A DNA stretch of 59,394 bases from Beroe ovata (Eukaryota; Ctenophora; Nuda; Beroida; Beroidae), in the NCBI GenBank assembly GCA_946803715.1, contig CAMPET010000169.1, forward strand, positions 4,301-63,694. Direction: 5' to 3'. Below, in pieces: positions 57,800 to 59,394 of this stretch. Below the pieces are notes generated by a model, which worked only from the letters and a program-made list of their open reading frames with translations, was not told where the DNA came from and ran no database searches. Every line of letters begins with the position of its first letter. Within the stretch, counting starts at the first letter, position 1. The position numbers were made by a program, and so were the translations under genes.

Positions 57800-59345
57800 C
57801 TGCGGACACGGGATTGGAGGTTAGGATAGGCGGAGAGGGGTTAAATGGTGTGGGACTCTAAGTGTTGGAAGAGTGGAATTTAGATGGGCAGAGTGGGGCT
57901 AAGTTAGAGGATGAATATCTGGCTACTATTGGGCTAGTGGAAATCGTATCGTGAGTAGACACGCAGATACCTAATGTGCGCTTCACGGTATATCACACAT
58001 TCTCAGCTTATTTAGATTTCAACAATACCCACACTGTGATGGTTCTTTATCCTTGATACAACTGTAGCACGCAATTTACAAAACTCCACGGCAATTACAC
58101 TCCAACCGTTTAGTAGCGGAAGTTCCAACTCGCTTCCAATGTACACAAAATATACATACCAGGTACAACCTGCGTGCGCGCGCGCAACATTGCATCCAAT
58201 TATACCCAAAAGATACGCTCGGTTAATAAGGTATATCGACTTTAAAGTGAATCTCTCCGAAACTAGCAGTAGGAGATATTTCTTAGGAGGAAGAGGTTAT
58301 GGACATTCAGATCTACACAATAGAACAATCACTTTCTAGAGTGACTACACTTCTGGATTGTGAATTGCAATGCGTGGATATCGCGACGTGTATCTATAAA
58401 CGCGTTGTCGTGCCCCATGTTTCCACGGTGGCAGCTCAGATTGCTATGGTAGTTCATGATGTTGCTAGAGCAACAGCTCATGTTGCTCTGTTGCTTTTGT
58501 AATGCTGTACTATTGAAAAATGCAGCGTGCTCTAAGGTGTGTCAGGTATGCAATAAAGACTGTCCAATTATAGGGACGAGACGCATTGTGGCGAGTGTAC
58601 TATTCTGTAAATGTGAGCAATTATTAGATTCAGGGGGTGTAACACTGCAGTAGAGTACAGTGTACTCTACAGTGTTTCGTACACCATCTTCATGGCCAGT
58701 GAATGGATGAAAACTAGTCAAATTGTTACGTAGGTAATTGATGGACATTCGTCATAAAATGGTACATGACAGATCAAGATGACTGTCAGTGACAGGCTGC
58801 GACAGCCGATAAATGTACAGTGGTCCTCGCAATCAGTATTATAGTGCCGTCTGTCGACACTTATCCAGATCGGCAATATCGAGTGTGTGTGTTCAGTGTG
58901 CAGTACTCTGTGCATTTATACTTTCCAGGAGGAAGACAATCGAATTACACCGATAATTCAATATTCCATTGTCGACATGTGAATACAATGGGCGAGTGGT
59001 ATTATTATAGTACGAGTTGACACTCTCGCACAGCTGTTACCAAGTTCTGGGCGACCATGATTTCGTAAGGGAACAGGTTGAGGGGGAATGGAGGACATTG
59101 ATTTTGAGGCATTCATTTCGAGGCATCCGTGGGAAAAGTTCATGTCATTTTACGGACATTGTGAGTGTATGATAGAGTGTGTGTTTTATGACATCGGTTA
59201 TAAAACAGTCTGTACATTATGATGCGTGTTCTTAGGTAGGATATTATGTATTCAGTCGGTAATTTGTTATTAATGTGATCTCGACAAGTGATGATTTACA
59301 TTGCCGGAACACTGCATGTGTAGGGGTGTGTGTGTGTGTGTGTGC

Positions 59346-59380
<35 letters not shown>

Positions 59381-59394
59381 AGTGTGTGTGTGTG
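57800..59394. other. G-beta intron; ends in TG microsatellite
   Basis: Presumably intron of the minus-strand G-beta gene. No exon seen. A near-palindrome ACACTGCAGTAGAGTAC / GTACTCTACAGTGT sits at about 58640-58674, and an impure TG array fills 59323-59394. Confidence 0.5.

Overview
This window is nuclear DNA from an animal, probably a highly heterozygous invertebrate. The evidence is many spliced genes with GT-AG introns, frequent CA/TG microsatellites, and recognisable animal-specific genes (androglobin, NEK8 kinase, TRAFD1-like zinc-finger protein, SGSM3-like TBC/SH3/RUN protein, G-protein beta, SLC22 carrier, LDLa-GPCR, C-type lectin, cytochrome P450, homeobox). I cannot name the phylum from sequence alone. 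There is no CRISPR array, operon, rRNA or tRNA that I can support.

Layout on the + strand unless stated: (1) 817-3715, an SGSM3-like Rab-GAP, 5' partial, with an apparent one-base frame break; (2) 5777-8461, a large unrecognised low-complexity nuclear-type protein; (3) a GC-rich repeat block at 8788-9630; (4) 9876-11509, an uncharacterised EF-hand-like protein; (5) 11741-20713, a NEK8-type kinase with RCC1 repeats, whose last intron holds a Tc1/mariner-type MITE neighbourhood and a complete LDLa-repeat GPCR gene on the minus strand (15842-19309); (6) 21496-43864, a full androglobin gene of more than 30 exons, carrying in its introns a two-domain C-type lectin (minus, 21847-22877), a single-exon homeobox gene (minus, 32166-33224) and a single-exon P450 (plus, 40807-42312); (7) 43865-45900, a repeat- and palindrome-rich gap with a ricin-type lectin fragment; (8) 45946-53562, a TRAFD1-like gene with a single-exon SLC22 transporter (50024-51655) in one intron; (9) about 3.8 kb of microsatellite-rich spacer; (10) the last coding exon of a heterotrimeric G-protein beta subunit on the minus strand (57381-57799).

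The main architectural theme is genes inside genes: five complete genes lie within introns of three conserved hosts. Androglobin and NEK8 are cilium/flagellum-linked families and are adjacent in the same orientation; the nested genes are sensory, secreted, metabolic or transport genes with no obvious link to their hosts.

The main caution is assembly quality. All four N positions (25738, 28552, 44859, 48076-48087) lie in or beside long direct or inverted duplications. At least one of these looks like two haplotypes, one with and one without a transposon, joined end to end. Exon duplications in androglobin and TRAFD1 should therefore not be accepted without long reads. Intron/exon limits given here were worked out by hand from splice sites, phase and recalled family similarity.
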